A stretch of DNA of 64,000 nt from Streptomyces aurantiacus (GTDB lineage: Bacteria; Actinomycetota; Actinomycetes; Streptomycetales; Streptomycetaceae), in the NCBI RefSeq assembly GCF_027107535.1, contig NZ_CP114283.1:8494001-8558000 (forward strand), written 5' to 3'. Each line of letters opens with the position of its first letter. Position 1 is the first letter of the stretch. The position numbers and the translations under genes are program-made. Below the pieces are notes generated by a model. The model did no database searches. It was not told the origin of the DNA and saw only the letters and a program-made list of their open reading frames with translations. Below, one piece after another: positions 8,971-18,144 of the stretch.

Positions 8971-10515
8971 TCAGGCGAGCGGGCCCGTCACGGGTTCCAC
9001 CGCCGCGACGAGGTGGCCGCCGCGCACGAAGGCGTCCGCCGCGGCCAGGTCCGGGGCGAGGAACCGGTCCGGTCCCGGGCCCGCCACTCCGGCGGCGCGG
9101 GCGGCGGCGATGGCGGCCTGCGAGGCGGGCGCCGGGGTGAGTCCGGCGCGCAGCTCGACGGCCCGTGTGGCGGCGTACAGCTCGATGGCGACGATCCGGG
9201 CCAGGTTGTCGACGGCCGTGCGGAGCTTGCGGGCGGCCGACCAGCCCATCGAGACGTGGTCCTCCTGCATGGCGGAGGACGGGATGGAGTCGGCGGAGGC
9301 CGGGACGGCGAGCCGCTTCATCTCGCTGACCAGGGCCGCCTGCGTGTACTGGGCGATCATGAGGCCGGAGTCGACGCCCGCGTCGTCCGCGAGGAACGGC
9401 GGCAGGCCGTGCGAGCGGTTCTTGTCGAGGAGCCGGTCCGTGCGGCGCTCGGCGATGGACCCGAGGTCGGCGGCGGCGATGGCGAGGAAGTCCAGCACGT
9501 ACGCGACGGGCGCCCCGTGGAAGTTGCCGTTCGACTCGACGCGGCCGTCGGGCAGGACGACCGGGTTGTCGACGGCGGAGGCGAGTTCACGGTCGGCGAC
9601 CAGGCGGGCGTGGGCCATCGTGTCGCGGCCGGCGCCGGCGACCTGCGGGGCACAGCGCACGGAGTAGGCGTCCTGCACGCGCGGGGCGTCGTCCTGGTGG
9701 TGGCCCGTGAGCTCCGAACCCTTCAGCACGGCCAGCATGTTGGCGGCGCTGACGCCCTGGCCCGGGTGGGGGCGGATGGCGTGCAGTTCGGGGGCGAGGA
9801 CCTTGTCGGTGCCGAGCAGCGCTTCCAGGCTGAGGGCCGCCGTGATGTCGGCGGACTTGTAGAGGGTGTCGAGGTCGGCGAGGGCCATGACCAGCATGCC
9901 GAGCATGCCGTCGGTGCCGTTGAGGAGGGCCAGTCCCTCCTTCTCGCGCAGTTCGACGGGCTCGATGCCGTGTGCGGCGAGCAGTTCGCCGGCCGGGCGG
10001 ATCTCGCCGTCCTGGCCTTCGGCGTCCCCCTCGCCCATCAGTGTCAGGGCGCAGTGGGAGAGCGGTGCGAGGTCGCCGGAGCAGCCGAGCGAGCCGAACT
10101 CGTGGACGACCGGGGTGATGCCGGCATTCAGGATGTCGGCCATGGTCCGCGCGACGGACGGCCGTACGCCGGTGCGGCCCGAGCAGAGGGTCTTCAGCCG
10201 CAGGAACATCAGGGCTCTGACGACCTCGCGCTCGACGCGCGGCCCCATCCCGGCGGCGTGCGAGCGCACGATGTTGCGCTGCAGCTGAGCCCGCAGCTCC
10301 GGGCTGATGTGCCGGGTCGCGAGTGCCCCGAAGCCGGTGGAGACCCCGTACACGGGCTCCGGTTTGGCCGCGAGCGCCTCCACGATCTCGCGGGCCGCGG
10401 CGAGCGCCGCCACCGCCTCGCCGGAGAGTTCGACGCGGGCGCCGCCGCGCGCCACGGCGAGAACGTCGGACGCGGTGACACCGGTCGTCCCCACCACCAC
10501 AGTGTGCATATCCAT
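8971..10515 (-). CDS. hutH: Histidine ammonia-lyase
   Basis: First enzyme of histidine degradation: L-histidine to trans-urocanate plus ammonia. 514 residues from ATG 10515 (MDMHTVVVG), matching the usual Streptomyces start; an upstream ATG at 10551 is unlikely. The MIO cofactor precursor is Cys145-Ser146-Gly147 in GSLGCSGDLAPLSH; the CSG form, rather than ASG, is what I remember for Streptomyces griseus HAL. Other landmarks are YGVSTGFG, FLRLKTLCSG and NPVVLPDGR. No other hut gene is adjacent, as in other Streptomyces where hut genes are scattered. Upstream on the same strand is a GGDEF gene separated by a strong terminator. Confidence 0.96.
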   Translation of the reverse strand: MDMHTVVVGTTGVTASDVLAVARGGARVELSGEAVAALAAAREIVEALAAKPEPVYGVSTGFGALATRHISPELRAQLQRNIVRSHAAGMGPRVEREVVRALMFLRLKTLCSGRTGVRPSVARTMADILNAGITPVVHEFGSLGCSGDLAPLSHCALTLMGEGDAEGQDGEIRPAGELLAAHGIEPVELREKEGLALLNGTDGMLGMLVMALADLDTLYKSADITAALSLEALLGTDKVLAPELHAIRPHPGQGVSAANMLAVLKGSELTGHHQDDAPRVQDAYSVRCAPQVAGAGRDTMAHARLVADRELASAVDNPVVLPDGRVESNGNFHGAPVAYVLDFLAIAAADLGSIAERRTDRLLDKNRSHGLPPFLADDAGVDSGLMIAQYTQAALVSEMKRLAVPASADSIPSSAMQEDHVSMGWSAARKLRTAVDNLARIVAIELYAATRAVELRAGLTPAPASQAAIAAARAAGVAGPGPDRFLAPDLAAADAFVRGGHLVAAVEPVTGPLA

Positions 10516-10559
10516 ATTCAGGAGCGTACGCAGTGAATGTGATGGTGTCACTAGTGGAT

Positions 10560-10614
10560 GCCGGGCCGGGTCCTTACCTCCGCCCGGGATTTCCGCCCGG
10601 GACCCCGGCCCGGC
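10560..10614 (-). terminator. Terminator between GGDEF gene and hutH
   Basis: Long inverted repeat: GCCGGGCCGGGTCC (10560-10573) pairs with GGACCCCGGCCCGGC (10600-10614) with one bulge. It starts 16 bases past the GGDEF stop. It isolates hutH transcription from upstream. Confidence 0.75.
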
Positions 10615-10629
10615 GCTCCGCGTGCGTCC

Positions 10630-11772
10630 CTACCGGCGGCCGCGGAATCTCCGGCGTTCGGCCGCCGCGGGCGGGGGCGCGTCGGCCAGGCGTACGACTG
10701 GGTCGTCGGGACCCTCACGGCCGGCGACGACGGGCTTGGCCGCCCGTACGGCCTTGGCGCGGTACTGGGCCGCGTCGGCGAGGCGGAAGAGACGGCGGGC
10801 GGAACGGACGGGACCGAGCGGATCCCCGGTCGAGGCGACACCGCACGCCACCCCTTCACCCAGTTCCAGCTCGGCGGCACGGCGGCAGAGTTCGTCGGCG
10901 ACACGGACCACCTCGTCGGCGGCCGGGCCCACGGACAGCAGGCAGAACTCGTCACCGCCGAGGCGGGCGGCGAGCGTGCCGGGCAGCATCGCGCCGCACA
11001 GGGACAGCACCGACCCGAAACGCTCCAGGAGCCGGTCGCCGACGGCATGGCCCTGGGTGTCGTTGACGCGCTTGAGGCCGTTGACGTCGCACACGACGAG
11101 ACTCACGACGACCCCCTCGGCGCGGTGGCGTTCCACGGCCTCGTCCAGGCGCATGTCCACCGCGCGGCGGTTGGCGAGGCCGGTGAGCGCGTCGGTGAAG
11201 GCGAGGCGGCGGGCCTCCTCCAGGCGTTCCGTCTGCGCGATCCCGGCGGCGACCACGGAGGCGAGGACGGTCGCGAAGTCGGCGTCGGCAGGGCCGAACA
11301 CGGGGGCACCGGCAGGACGGGCGACGTACAGCTCGCCCCAGGCCCGCCCGTGCAGGACGATCGGCGCGACGACACAGCAGCCGCGTCCGCGCCGCCGGAG
11401 CGCGGCGACCCTCTGGTGGCAGTACTCGGCGTGCCCCGTGGCCGGCCCGTCGGCCGTCTCCACCCACGCGTTGGGCTCACCGCCGCCGACCCAGCGCTCG
11501 TGCAGGAACTCGGTGATCTCGGGGAACTGGTGCACGGGGTACGCCTCGCCCTCCGGGAACTCCTCCTCGTCACGGGCCCGCTCCCCCACGTTCACCAGGA
11601 CGCGCAGCCGCCCCAGCTCCCGCTCCCACACGGACAGCGCGGCGAAGCTGCCGCCCAGCGCCCGGCACGCCCCGGCAGCCGCCGCCCGCCACGACTCCCG
11701 CGGGGCGTGCGCGGCGGCCATGCCCTGCGCCAGCGCCACCACGGCCCTCAGTCGCACATCGTCACCACCCAT
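10630..11772 (-). CDS. GAF-GGDEF diguanylate cyclase
   Basis: Cytoplasmic enzyme predicted to make c-di-GMP, the ligand of the developmental repressor BldD. 380 residues: an N-terminal GAF-like sensor (about 10-185), a short helix and a GGDEF domain (about 190-355). The active-site motif GGDEF is intact (272-276), and metal-binding Asp229 and the VNDTQGHAVGD motif are present. The inhibitory I-site RxxD expected five residues before GGDEF is absent (PGTL instead), so product feedback should be weak. The last 30 residues are Pro/Arg-rich. I believe this matches the GGDEF gene next to hutH in S. coelicolor. Confidence 0.9.
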   Translation of the reverse strand: MGGDDVRLRAVVALAQGMAAAHAPRESWRAAAAGACRALGGSFAALSVWERELGRLRVLVNVGERARDEEEFPEGEAYPVHQFPEITEFLHERWVGGGEPNAWVETADGPATGHAEYCHQRVAALRRRGRGCCVVAPIVLHGRAWGELYVARPAGAPVFGPADADFATVLASVVAAGIAQTERLEEARRLAFTDALTGLANRRAVDMRLDEAVERHRAEGVVVSLVVCDVNGLKRVNDTQGHAVGDRLLERFGSVLSLCGAMLPGTLAARLGGDEFCLLSVGPAADEVVRVADELCRRAAELELGEGVACGVASTGDPLGPVRSARRLFRLADAAQYRAKAVRAAKPVVAGREGPDDPVVRLADAPPPAAAERRRFRGRR

Positions 11773-11892
11773 TACCCCAGGTTAGGTAGGTTTGGGAGGT
11801 TTTGGTCCGTTGATGCGGCGAACAGGGGTCCGCGGGTGGGCCCGGAGCGCCTTTCCCCGGAGGCGGCCGGCTGCGATGATCGGGCCACGGAA

Positions 11893-11908
11893 GTTAACCC
11901 ACGTTAAC
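11893..11908 (+). promoter_or_regulatory. Paired GTTAAC palindromes upstream of enoyl-CoA hydratase
   Basis: Two GTTAAC hexamers (11893-11898, 11903-11908) spaced exactly 10 bases, one helical turn, ending 12 bases before the ATG. Unusually AT-rich for the region. They may be an operator for a TetR-type fatty-acid regulator (inference). Confidence 0.35.
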
Positions 11909-11920
11909 CGGGAGGGTTTC

Positions 11921-12730
11921 ATGGCGGAGCAGGGCGCGGAACAGCGGTTCGGGGAGTACGTGGCGGTGCGGCACCACGCGTCGTACGTCGCGGAGCTCAC
12001 CCTGGACCGGCCCAAGGCCATGAACGCCGTGTCGTCCGGGATGGCCCGCTCGATCGCCGCGGCGTGCGAGGCGCTGGCCGCCGACCGGGACGTACGCGCG
12101 GTGGTGGTGACCTCGACGCACGAGCGGGCCTTCTGCGTCGGGGCCGACCTCAAGGAGCGCAACTCCCTCACGGACGCCGAGCTGGTCCGTCAGCGCCCGG
12201 TCGCGCGGGCGGCGTACACCGGTGTGCTGGAGCTCCCGATGCCCACCGTGGCCGCCGTGCACGGCTTCGCGCTGGGCGGCGGCTTCGAGCTGGCCCTGGC
12301 CTGCGACCTGATCGTGGCGGACGGTACGGCCGTGGTGGGCCTGCCCGAGGTGTCGGTCGGCGTCATCCCCGGCGGCGGCGGTACGCAGCTGCTGCCGCGC
12401 CGGGTCGGTGCGGCGCGGGCGGCGGAGCTGATCTTCTCCGCGCGGCGGGTGGAGGCCGTGGAGGCGAGGGAGCTGGGGCTGGTCGACAGCCTGGTCGCCG
12501 ACGGGGAGGACCGCGCCGAGGCGCTGGCCCTCGCGGGGCGCATCGCCGCGAACTCGCCCGTCGGGCTGCGGGCCGCCAAGCGGGCGCTGCGGCTCGGGCA
12601 CGGGCTCGACCTGCGCGCGGGCCTGGAGATCGAGGACGCGGCCTGGCGTTCGGTCGCCTTCTCCGGCGACCGCGCGGAGGGAGTGGCGGCCTTCAACGAG
12701 AAGCGCCGCCCGGAGTGGCCCGGGGAGTAG
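11921..12730 (+). CDS. Enoyl-CoA hydratase/isomerase family protein
   Basis: Crotonase-fold enzyme of fatty-acid beta-oxidation or CoA-ester catabolism. 269 residues from ATG 11921 with an ideal GGAGGG site. Motifs: AFCVGADLKER (acyl-CoA pocket), FALGGGFELALACDLIVA (oxyanion hole) and LPEVSVGVIPGGGGTQLLPR (containing one catalytic Glu). C-terminal RSVAFSGDRAEGVAAFNEKRRPEW is typical of hydratases with the EGxxAFxEKRxPxW signature. It stands alone between a minus-strand GGDEF gene and a membrane protein gene. Exact substrate unknown. Confidence 0.9.
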   Translation: MAEQGAEQRFGEYVAVRHHASYVAELTLDRPKAMNAVSSGMARSIAAACEALAADRDVRAVVVTSTHERAFCVGADLKERNSLTDAELVRQRPVARAAYTGVLELPMPTVAAVHGFALGGGFELALACDLIVADGTAVVGLPEVSVGVIPGGGGTQLLPRRVGAARAAELIFSARRVEAVEARELGLVDSLVADGEDRAEALALAGRIAANSPVGLRAAKRALRLGHGLDLRAGLEIEDAAWRSVAFSGDRAEGVAAFNEKRRPEWPGE

Positions 12731-12891
12731 TCCCGCGTAGGCCCCCGTGAGGCCGGCCAAACCTGCCTCGGCGCACAACTCCCCGTTCGGGTGATGTGCG
12801 GCCGCAGACCGCCCGGACCTCCCGAGAACGCGCATAGCCTGCGCACCGCGACAGCGCGCCGGGAGGCGCCCTCGCCCGGGGAGGGATCTGC

Positions 12892-13596
12892 ATGCCGGAC
12901 ACGGCAACGAAGTGGGAGACGGTCTCATCGGAGCCGTCCCTGCCGGAACCCGTTCTCCCCCGCCCGCGGGGCCGCCACCGCAAACCCCGCCGGCGCGGCG
13001 TCCTCTTCGCGGTCGGCGGTCTCGCCCTGGCCGCGGGCGCGCTGAGCGTGCTGCGCGTGGCCGGCCCCCACCCGTCGGGCGGCGGCGAGAGCGTGGAGGC
13101 CACGGACCTCGAGCCCAGCGGGGCCGGTTCGGTCGAGAACACCGCACAGGACGGCACCGGGGCAGGAGAAGGACCCGGGACGGGGAGAGGGACAGGGCCA
13201 GGAGAAGCGGGAGCCGGGCCGGTGGCCGCCGGGGCGCCTGCGGCGAGCGCGTCCCCTTCTGCCGCCGCGGCCGCGGGACGCGGCTCCCGGACGGGCCCGG
13301 CCCCCGGGGCGGCCGGCACCGGGGCAGGCGCGTCGGCGAGGGGGCCCGCGGCGACCGCCGGTCCCGCGGCCGCCCACCCCGCGCCCACGTCGGCGCGGCC
13401 CCTCCAGGGCGCACGGCCGGCCGTCACCGAGCCCCCCGCCGAAGCGGCCCAGCAACCGGCACCCCGGCCGCCCGCGGCAGGGCCGTCGGCACCCGCTCGG
13501 ACCGTGGCGCCCACCAGTCCTCCCAAGGGCTCCTCACCGGGCGGCATCTGTGTACCGGTCGTGGGCCTGTGTCTCGACGGGCCCGCCGCCCGCTGA
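12892..13596 (+). CDS. Single-pass membrane protein with Ala/Pro/Gly-rich outer domain
   Basis: 234 residues. A basic cytoplasmic N-terminus (RGRHRKPRRR) precedes one transmembrane helix (about 37-57). The rest is a roughly 170-residue disordered extracytoplasmic region rich in Ala, Pro and Gly. The end has two cysteines (CVPVVGLCLDG) that could pair. Start ATG 12892 follows GGGAGGG. I recognise no enzymatic domain; it resembles Streptomyces wall-spanning low-complexity proteins. Convergent with the adenylate cyclase gene 31 bases away. Confidence 0.7.
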   Translation: MPDTATKWETVSSEPSLPEPVLPRPRGRHRKPRRRGVLFAVGGLALAAGALSVLRVAGPHPSGGGESVEATDLEPSGAGSVENTAQDGTGAGEGPGTGRGTGPGEAGAGPVAAGAPAASASPSAAAAAGRGSRTGPAPGAAGTGAGASARGPAATAGPAAAHPAPTSARPLQGARPAVTEPPAEAAQQPAPRPPAAGPSAPARTVAPTSPPKGSSPGGICVPVVGLCLDGPAAR

Positions 13597-13627
13597 CCCG
13601 GGTGTCCGGGCCGGACGTGCCGCGGCA

Positions 13628-15028
13628 CTAGCTCCTGCGGCTCATCAGCCACGGTTCGACGACGCCCAGGCCGCGCACCGCCCGTTGCCACATCGGCTGG
13701 ATGCCGAAGCGGTACGTCGGGGGTTCCTCGCCCTCCTTCTCCGCGGTGACGGCCTCCTCCAGGGCCACGGCCTCGGAGGCGGGTGCGTCGCCCGTCCGGA
13801 TGAGCTCCTGCGCGAAGGCCCCGTCGACCAGGACGGCGTCCTTGGGAGCTATCGAGGTCAGCCGGGACGCGAGGTTCACGGTCGTGCCGAAGACGTCGCC
13901 CATGCGGGTGGTCACCGTGCCGAAGGCGATGCCCACGCGCAGTTCGGGCATCGTCTCGTCGTTGGCCATGGTCTCGATCAGGCGCAGGGCGATCTCGGCG
14001 GCGACACCCGCGTCGTCGGCCGCGTACAGCACTTCGTCGCCCAGCGTCTTGATGAGCCGTCCCCCGTGCGCGGCGACCAGGTCGGCGGCGGTGGTCTCGA
14101 AGGCCTCGACGAGCTCGCCGAGTTCCTCCTCCTCCATGCGCCGCGTCAGGCGCGTGAAGCCGACGAGGTCCGCGAAGCCGACGGCCAGCCGGCGGTCCAC
14201 CATCTCGTCGTCGTCCGCGGCCTGCACGACCCGGCCGGTCGCGGCGGCGAGCTGGCGCCGCCAGACGTAGACGAGGAACTCCTCCAGCTCGGGCAGGAGC
14301 AGCTCGACCAGCGGATACGTGACCTCGGTGCGCGTCATGCCCGGTTCCGGGGGCTCGGTGAGGCCCTCCAGGAAGGAGTCGATCTGCCATTCGGCCAGCC
14401 GGGCGGTGGTCTGGCCGGTGGAACGGGCCACCTGGACGGCCATCGCCTCGCTGAGCAGCCCGGCCTCGACCAGACCGGCCAGCCGCCGCAGGGCCAGGAC
14501 GTCCGCCTCGGTGAGCGCCTTGGCCTGGCCGATGTCGGCGAAGCCCATGGCCCGCCAGAAACGGGACGCCAGCTCCATGGAGACGCCCGCGCTGCGGGCC
14601 GCCTGGAAGGGGGTGTAGCGCCGCTCGGCGCCGAGGATGAGCTGTTCGAGCCTCAGTGCGAGCGGGTCCTCGTCGGGCTCGTCGCCGGGCAGCTCGGCCC
14701 GGCCGTCCTGCGTGTCCGTCCGGCCGCGCGGCTCCGCCAGGCCGGCCGCCTCCGCCCGGTCGGCCGCTCCCGTCCGGTTCACCGCCTCCGCCCGGTGGGC
14801 CGCCTCGGCCGGGTCCGGCCCCTCGGCCCGGCCGGCCGTCTCCGTCCGGTCGATCGCCCCGGTCCGGCCGTCCTGCGCGTTCACTGGGTTCTGTTCCTCC
14901 ACGCGCGCGTGCGCCTCGGCGCGGTCGACCCGTGCGGCCGCCGTGTCGGCGGCAGACCCGGCGGTACGCCCCGACTCGCCGTCGGAGGCGGGGTCACCCA
15001 TGCCGGAACCGCTGTCGTCGACGGTCAC
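13628..15028 (-). CDS. cya: Class III adenylate cyclase
   Basis: Makes cAMP from ATP; in Streptomyces cAMP supports germination and early growth. 466 residues from GTG 15028. Residues 30-115 are a degenerate repeat (RAEAA, RTETAGRAE units), then a helical region (about 120-270) and the cyclase homology domain (about 275-455). Catalytic positions visible: metal-binding Asp287 (FADLVGFT) and Asp331, adenine-recognition Lys327 (RLIKTLGDEV), Asn385 and Arg389 (VNLASRL). The catalytic half matches actinobacterial Cya closely. The N-terminal repeat makes it longer than the roughly 380 residues I remember for S. coelicolor Cya. birA is upstream on the same strand. Confidence 0.92.
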   Translation of the reverse strand: MTVDDSGSGMGDPASDGESGRTAGSAADTAAARVDRAEAHARVEEQNPVNAQDGRTGAIDRTETAGRAEGPDPAEAAHRAEAVNRTGAADRAEAAGLAEPRGRTDTQDGRAELPGDEPDEDPLALRLEQLILGAERRYTPFQAARSAGVSMELASRFWRAMGFADIGQAKALTEADVLALRRLAGLVEAGLLSEAMAVQVARSTGQTTARLAEWQIDSFLEGLTEPPEPGMTRTEVTYPLVELLLPELEEFLVYVWRRQLAAATGRVVQAADDDEMVDRRLAVGFADLVGFTRLTRRMEEEELGELVEAFETTAADLVAAHGGRLIKTLGDEVLYAADDAGVAAEIALRLIETMANDETMPELRVGIAFGTVTTRMGDVFGTTVNLASRLTSIAPKDAVLVDGAFAQELIRTGDAPASEAVALEEAVTAEKEGEEPPTYRFGIQPMWQRAVRGLGVVEPWLMSRRS

Positions 15029-15253
15029 GCCTGTTGCCCTTCCGATCTGCCGCGGTCAGGTATCGACCGGCCTCAACTCTACGGCAGGTGTGCTGTGGCT
15101 CACTCCCGAGTGCCGAGGCCGGACGGCTCGTGGACCACTCCGCACCCGTACGTCCGGCGGCCCACTCCCAGTCGTACGGCCCGCGCGCGTCCCCTGCTCA
15201 TCACCAGCACGAACGGGCACGGGACACCCCGCGTACCCCGTTCGTCCCGTCCG

Positions 15254-16147
15254 TCACTCGTTCTCCGGGGATCCCGCCGGACGCAGGTGCACGATGTCCC
15301 CGGCGCCCACGGGCTGCTGCACGCCCTCCGCCGTGGCCAGCACGAGCCGGCCGTCGCGGTCCACGGCCACCGCCTCCCCGGTGATCGACTCACCGCCGGG
15401 CAGCTCGGCCCGCACCGTCCGCCCGAGCGTCGAGCATCCCGCCGCGTACGCCTCCTGGAGTCCCGACGCGGCGGGGTCGCCCTCCACCCGCCGCCACTTC
15501 TCGAACCACTGTTCGAGCGATCGGAGGACGGCCCGCAGGATCGTGTCCCGGTCCGTGGTGACCGCTCCCGCGAGCGCGAGCGAACCGGCGCCCGGCACGG
15601 GCAGTTCGTCCTCGCGGAGCGTGACGTTGATGCCGATGCCGACGACGACCGCGTCGGGCCCCGCGCGCTCGGCGAGGATGCCGCCCACCTTGCGTTCCGT
15701 GCCGCCCACCGTCGCCAGCAGGTCGTTCGGCCACTTCAGGGCCGTTTCCACGCCCGCCGCCCGCGAGAGGCCCGCCGCGACCGCGACCCCGGTGAGCAGC
15801 GGCAGCCAGCCCCACCGCTCCACGGGGACCCCGGTGGGCTTCAGCAGGACGGAGAAGAAGAGACCCGAGCGGGCGGGGGCCGTCCACCGGCGGTCGAGGC
15901 GGCCGCGCCCGGCGTCCTGCTCCTCGGCGACGAGGACCGCGCCCTCCTCCGCCTTTCCCGCGGCGGCGAGAGCGACGAGGTCGGAGTTGGTGGAGCCGGT
16001 GCGCTCCACCACGTCGACATCGCACCAGAGTCCGTCGTGCCCGCCGTTGCGTACGAGCGCGCGGCGCAGCGCCACGGCATTGAGCGGCGGACGGTCCAGG
16101 TCGGACCACCGATTGCTGTTCGCGTCTGAGTCATCTCGCGGCGTCAT
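15254..16147 (-). CDS. birA: Biotin--[acetyl-CoA carboxylase] ligase
   Basis: Activates biotin to biotinyl-AMP and attaches it to the BCCP lysine of acyl-CoA carboxylases. 297 residues from ATG 16147. Motifs: GRGRLDRRW (biotinyl-AMP loop), KWPNDLL and KVGGIL in the catalytic domain, and a C-terminal SH3-like domain (VRAELPGGESITGEAVAVD). No N-terminal helix-turn-helix, so it is monofunctional and not a repressor. Its substrate is probably AccA2 (21163-22935, biotinyl Lys555). It is divergent from pccB with a 165-base shared promoter region. Confidence 0.94.
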   Translation of the reverse strand: MTPRDDSDANSNRWSDLDRPPLNAVALRRALVRNGGHDGLWCDVDVVERTGSTNSDLVALAAAGKAEEGAVLVAEEQDAGRGRLDRRWTAPARSGLFFSVLLKPTGVPVERWGWLPLLTGVAVAAGLSRAAGVETALKWPNDLLATVGGTERKVGGILAERAGPDAVVVGIGINVTLREDELPVPGAGSLALAGAVTTDRDTILRAVLRSLEQWFEKWRRVEGDPAASGLQEAYAAGCSTLGRTVRAELPGGESITGEAVAVDRDGRLVLATAEGVQQPVGAGDIVHLRPAGSPENE

Positions 16148-16312
16148 GCAACCCACCCTAGGTGTGGTAAACGCCGCACTGCCGAACGGTAGGCACGCCA
16201 CTACGCTACGGATGAGTAGCCATCCCCCCTTCTGAGCACCACCTCTTCAGCATCAGCTCTTCGAGCACCTCACCCTCACGTCCCCACTGAGCAGGCAGGG
16301 AGCCGCATCCCG

Positions 16313-17911
16313 ATGTCCGAGCCGGAACAGCAGCACGAGATCGACATCCACACCACCGCGGGCAAGCTCGCGGATCTGCGGCGCCGCATCGACGAGGCGA
16401 CGCACGCCGGCTCGGCGCGTGCCGTCGAAAAGCAGCACGCCAAGGGCAAGTTGACGGCTCGTGAGCGGATCGAGCTGCTGATGGACGAGGGTTCCTTCGT
16501 CGAGTTCGACGAGTTCGCACAGCACCGCTCGACGGACTTCGGCCTGGAGAACAACCGCCCGTACGGGGACGGGGTCGTGACCGGCTACGGCACGGTGGAC
16601 GGCCGTCCGGTCGCCGTGTTCTCGCAGGACTTCACAGTCTTCGGCGGTGCCCTCGGTGAGGTCTTCGGACAGAAGATCATGAAGGTGATGGACTTCGCGC
16701 TGAAGACCGGCTGTCCGGTCATCGGCATCAACGACTCGGGCGGCGCCCGTATCCAGGAGGGCGTCTCGGCGCTCGGCATGTACGGCGAGATCTTCCGCCG
16801 CAACACCCACGCCTCGGGTGTGATCCCCCAGATCAGCCTGGTCGTCGGGCCGTGCGCCGGCGGCGCCGTCTACTCCCCCGCCATCACCGACTTCACGGTG
16901 ATGGTCGACCAGACCTCGCACATGTTCATCACCGGCCCGGACGTCATCAAGACGGTCACCGGCGAGGACGTCGGCTTCGAGGAGCTGGGCGGCGCGCGCA
17001 CGCACAACGCGGTCTCGGGCGTGGCCCACCACATGGCGGGCGACGAGAAGGACGCGATCGAGTACGTCAAGTCGCTGCTGTCCTACCTCCCGTCGAACAA
17101 CCTCAGTGAGCCGCCCGCCTTCCCCGAGGAGGCGGACCTCGCTCTCACCGACGAGGACCGCGAGCTCGACACGCTGATCCCGGACAGCGCGAACCAGCCG
17201 TACGACATGCACACGGTCATCGAACACGTCATGGACGACGCCGAGTTCTTCGAGACGCAGCCGCTGTTCGCGCCGAACATCCTCACCGGCTTCGGACGGA
17301 TCGAGGGCCGCCCGGTGGGCGTCGTCGCCAACCAGCCGACGCAGTTCGCCGGCTGCCTGAACATCGACGCCTCCGAGAAGGCCGCGCGCTTCGTGCGCAC
17401 CTGCGACGCCTTCAACGTCCCGGTCCTCACCTTCGTGGACGTGCCGGGCTTCCTGCCGGGTGTCGACCAGGAGCACACCGGGATCATCCGCCGCGGCGCC
17501 AAGCTGATCTACGCGTACGCGGAGGCCACGGTCCCGCTGATCACGGTCATCACCCGCAAGGCCTTCGGCGGCGCGTACGACGTCATGGGCTCCAAGCACC
17601 TGGGCGCGGACCTCAACCTCGCCTGGCCGACCGCCCAGATCGCCGTGATGGGCGCGCAGGGCGCGGTGAACATCCTGCACCGCCGGACCATCGCCGCGAC
17701 GCCCGCCGAGGAGCAGGAGGCCACCCGGGCCCGCCTGATCCAGGAGTACGAGGACACGCTCCTCAATCCGTACACGGCGGCCGAGCGCGGGTACATCGAC
17801 GGTGTGATCCTGCCGTCCGACACCCGCTCCCACGTCGTACGCGGTCTGCGGTCCCTGCGCACCAAGCGGGAGTCCCTGCCGCCGAAGAAGCACGGCAACA
17901 TCCCCCTGTAG
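16313..17911 (+). CDS. pccB: Propionyl-CoA carboxylase beta (carboxyltransferase) subunit
   Basis: Transfers carboxyl from carboxybiotin to propionyl-CoA, giving methylmalonyl-CoA for polyketide and odd-chain metabolism. 532 residues of the AccD/PccB family, with N- and C-terminal crotonase-like halves. Oxyanion segments are [16 protein letters not shown] and [19 protein letters not shown]. Asp423 in GGAYDVMG corresponds to Asp422 of S. coelicolor PccB, which fixes propionyl- over acetyl-CoA preference (from memory of the structural work). The epsilon subunit gene follows after 26 bases. The biotinylated alpha subunit is AccA2, 3.2 kb downstream. Confidence 0.96.
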   Translation: MSEPEQQHEIDIHTTAGKLADLRRRIDEATHAGSARAVEKQHAKGKLTARERIELLMDEGSFVEFDEFAQHRSTDFGLENNRPYGDGVVTGYGTVDGRPVAVFSQDFTVFGGALGEVFGQKIMKVMDFALKTGCPVIGINDSGGARIQEGVSALGMYGEIFRRNTHASGVIPQISLVVGPCAGGAVYSPAITDFTVMVDQTSHMFITGPDVIKTVTGEDVGFEELGGARTHNAVSGVAHHMAGDEKDAIEYVKSLLSYLPSNNLSEPPAFPEEADLALTDEDRELDTLIPDSANQPYDMHTVIEHVMDDAEFFETQPLFAPNILTGFGRIEGRPVGVVANQPTQFAGCLNIDASEKAARFVRTCDAFNVPVLTFVDVPGFLPGVDQEHTGIIRRGAKLIYAYAEATVPLITVITRKAFGGAYDVMGSKHLGADLNLAWPTAQIAVMGAQGAVNILHRRTIAATPAEEQEATRARLIQEYEDTLLNPYTAAERGYIDGVILPSDTRSHVVRGLRSLRTKRESLPPKKHGNIPL

Positions 17912-17937
17912 AACGCCTGTCGAGAGCGGGAGCGGTC

Positions 17938-18144
17938 ATGATCAAGGTCATACGGGGCAACCCGACTCCGGAGGAGCTGGCGGCCGCGCTGGCGGTGGTC
18001 CGGGCCCGCGCCGCGGCGGCGGCGACGGCCCCGGACGGCGCGGACCAGGAAAGGGACGCGTGGTCCGACCCGTCCCGGCTGGCCCAGAGCCGCCTGCCGG
18101 CACCGGGCCCGAGGACGTGGGCCCACACCTACTGGCCCCGTTAG
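17938..18144 (+). CDS. pccE: Acyl-CoA carboxylase epsilon subunit
   Basis: 68-residue accessory subunit that stabilises and activates actinobacterial acyl-CoA carboxylases. The N-terminus IKVIRGNPTPEELAAALAVV and C-terminus WAHTYWPR are diagnostic for the AccE/PccE family; an Ala-rich, disordered middle is normal. It follows pccB in an operon. Its last four bases overlap, tail to tail, the GDSL hydrolase gene on the other strand. Confidence 0.93.
   Translation: MIKVIRGNPTPEELAAALAVVRARAAAAATAPDGADQERDAWSDPSRLAQSRLPAPGPRTWAHTYWPR

Noticed and set aside
10532..10556. AGTGA-N11-TCACT and CACTAGTG near the hutH start
   Set aside because: Short, imperfect and without a second site; does not match the BldD or other consensus well enough.
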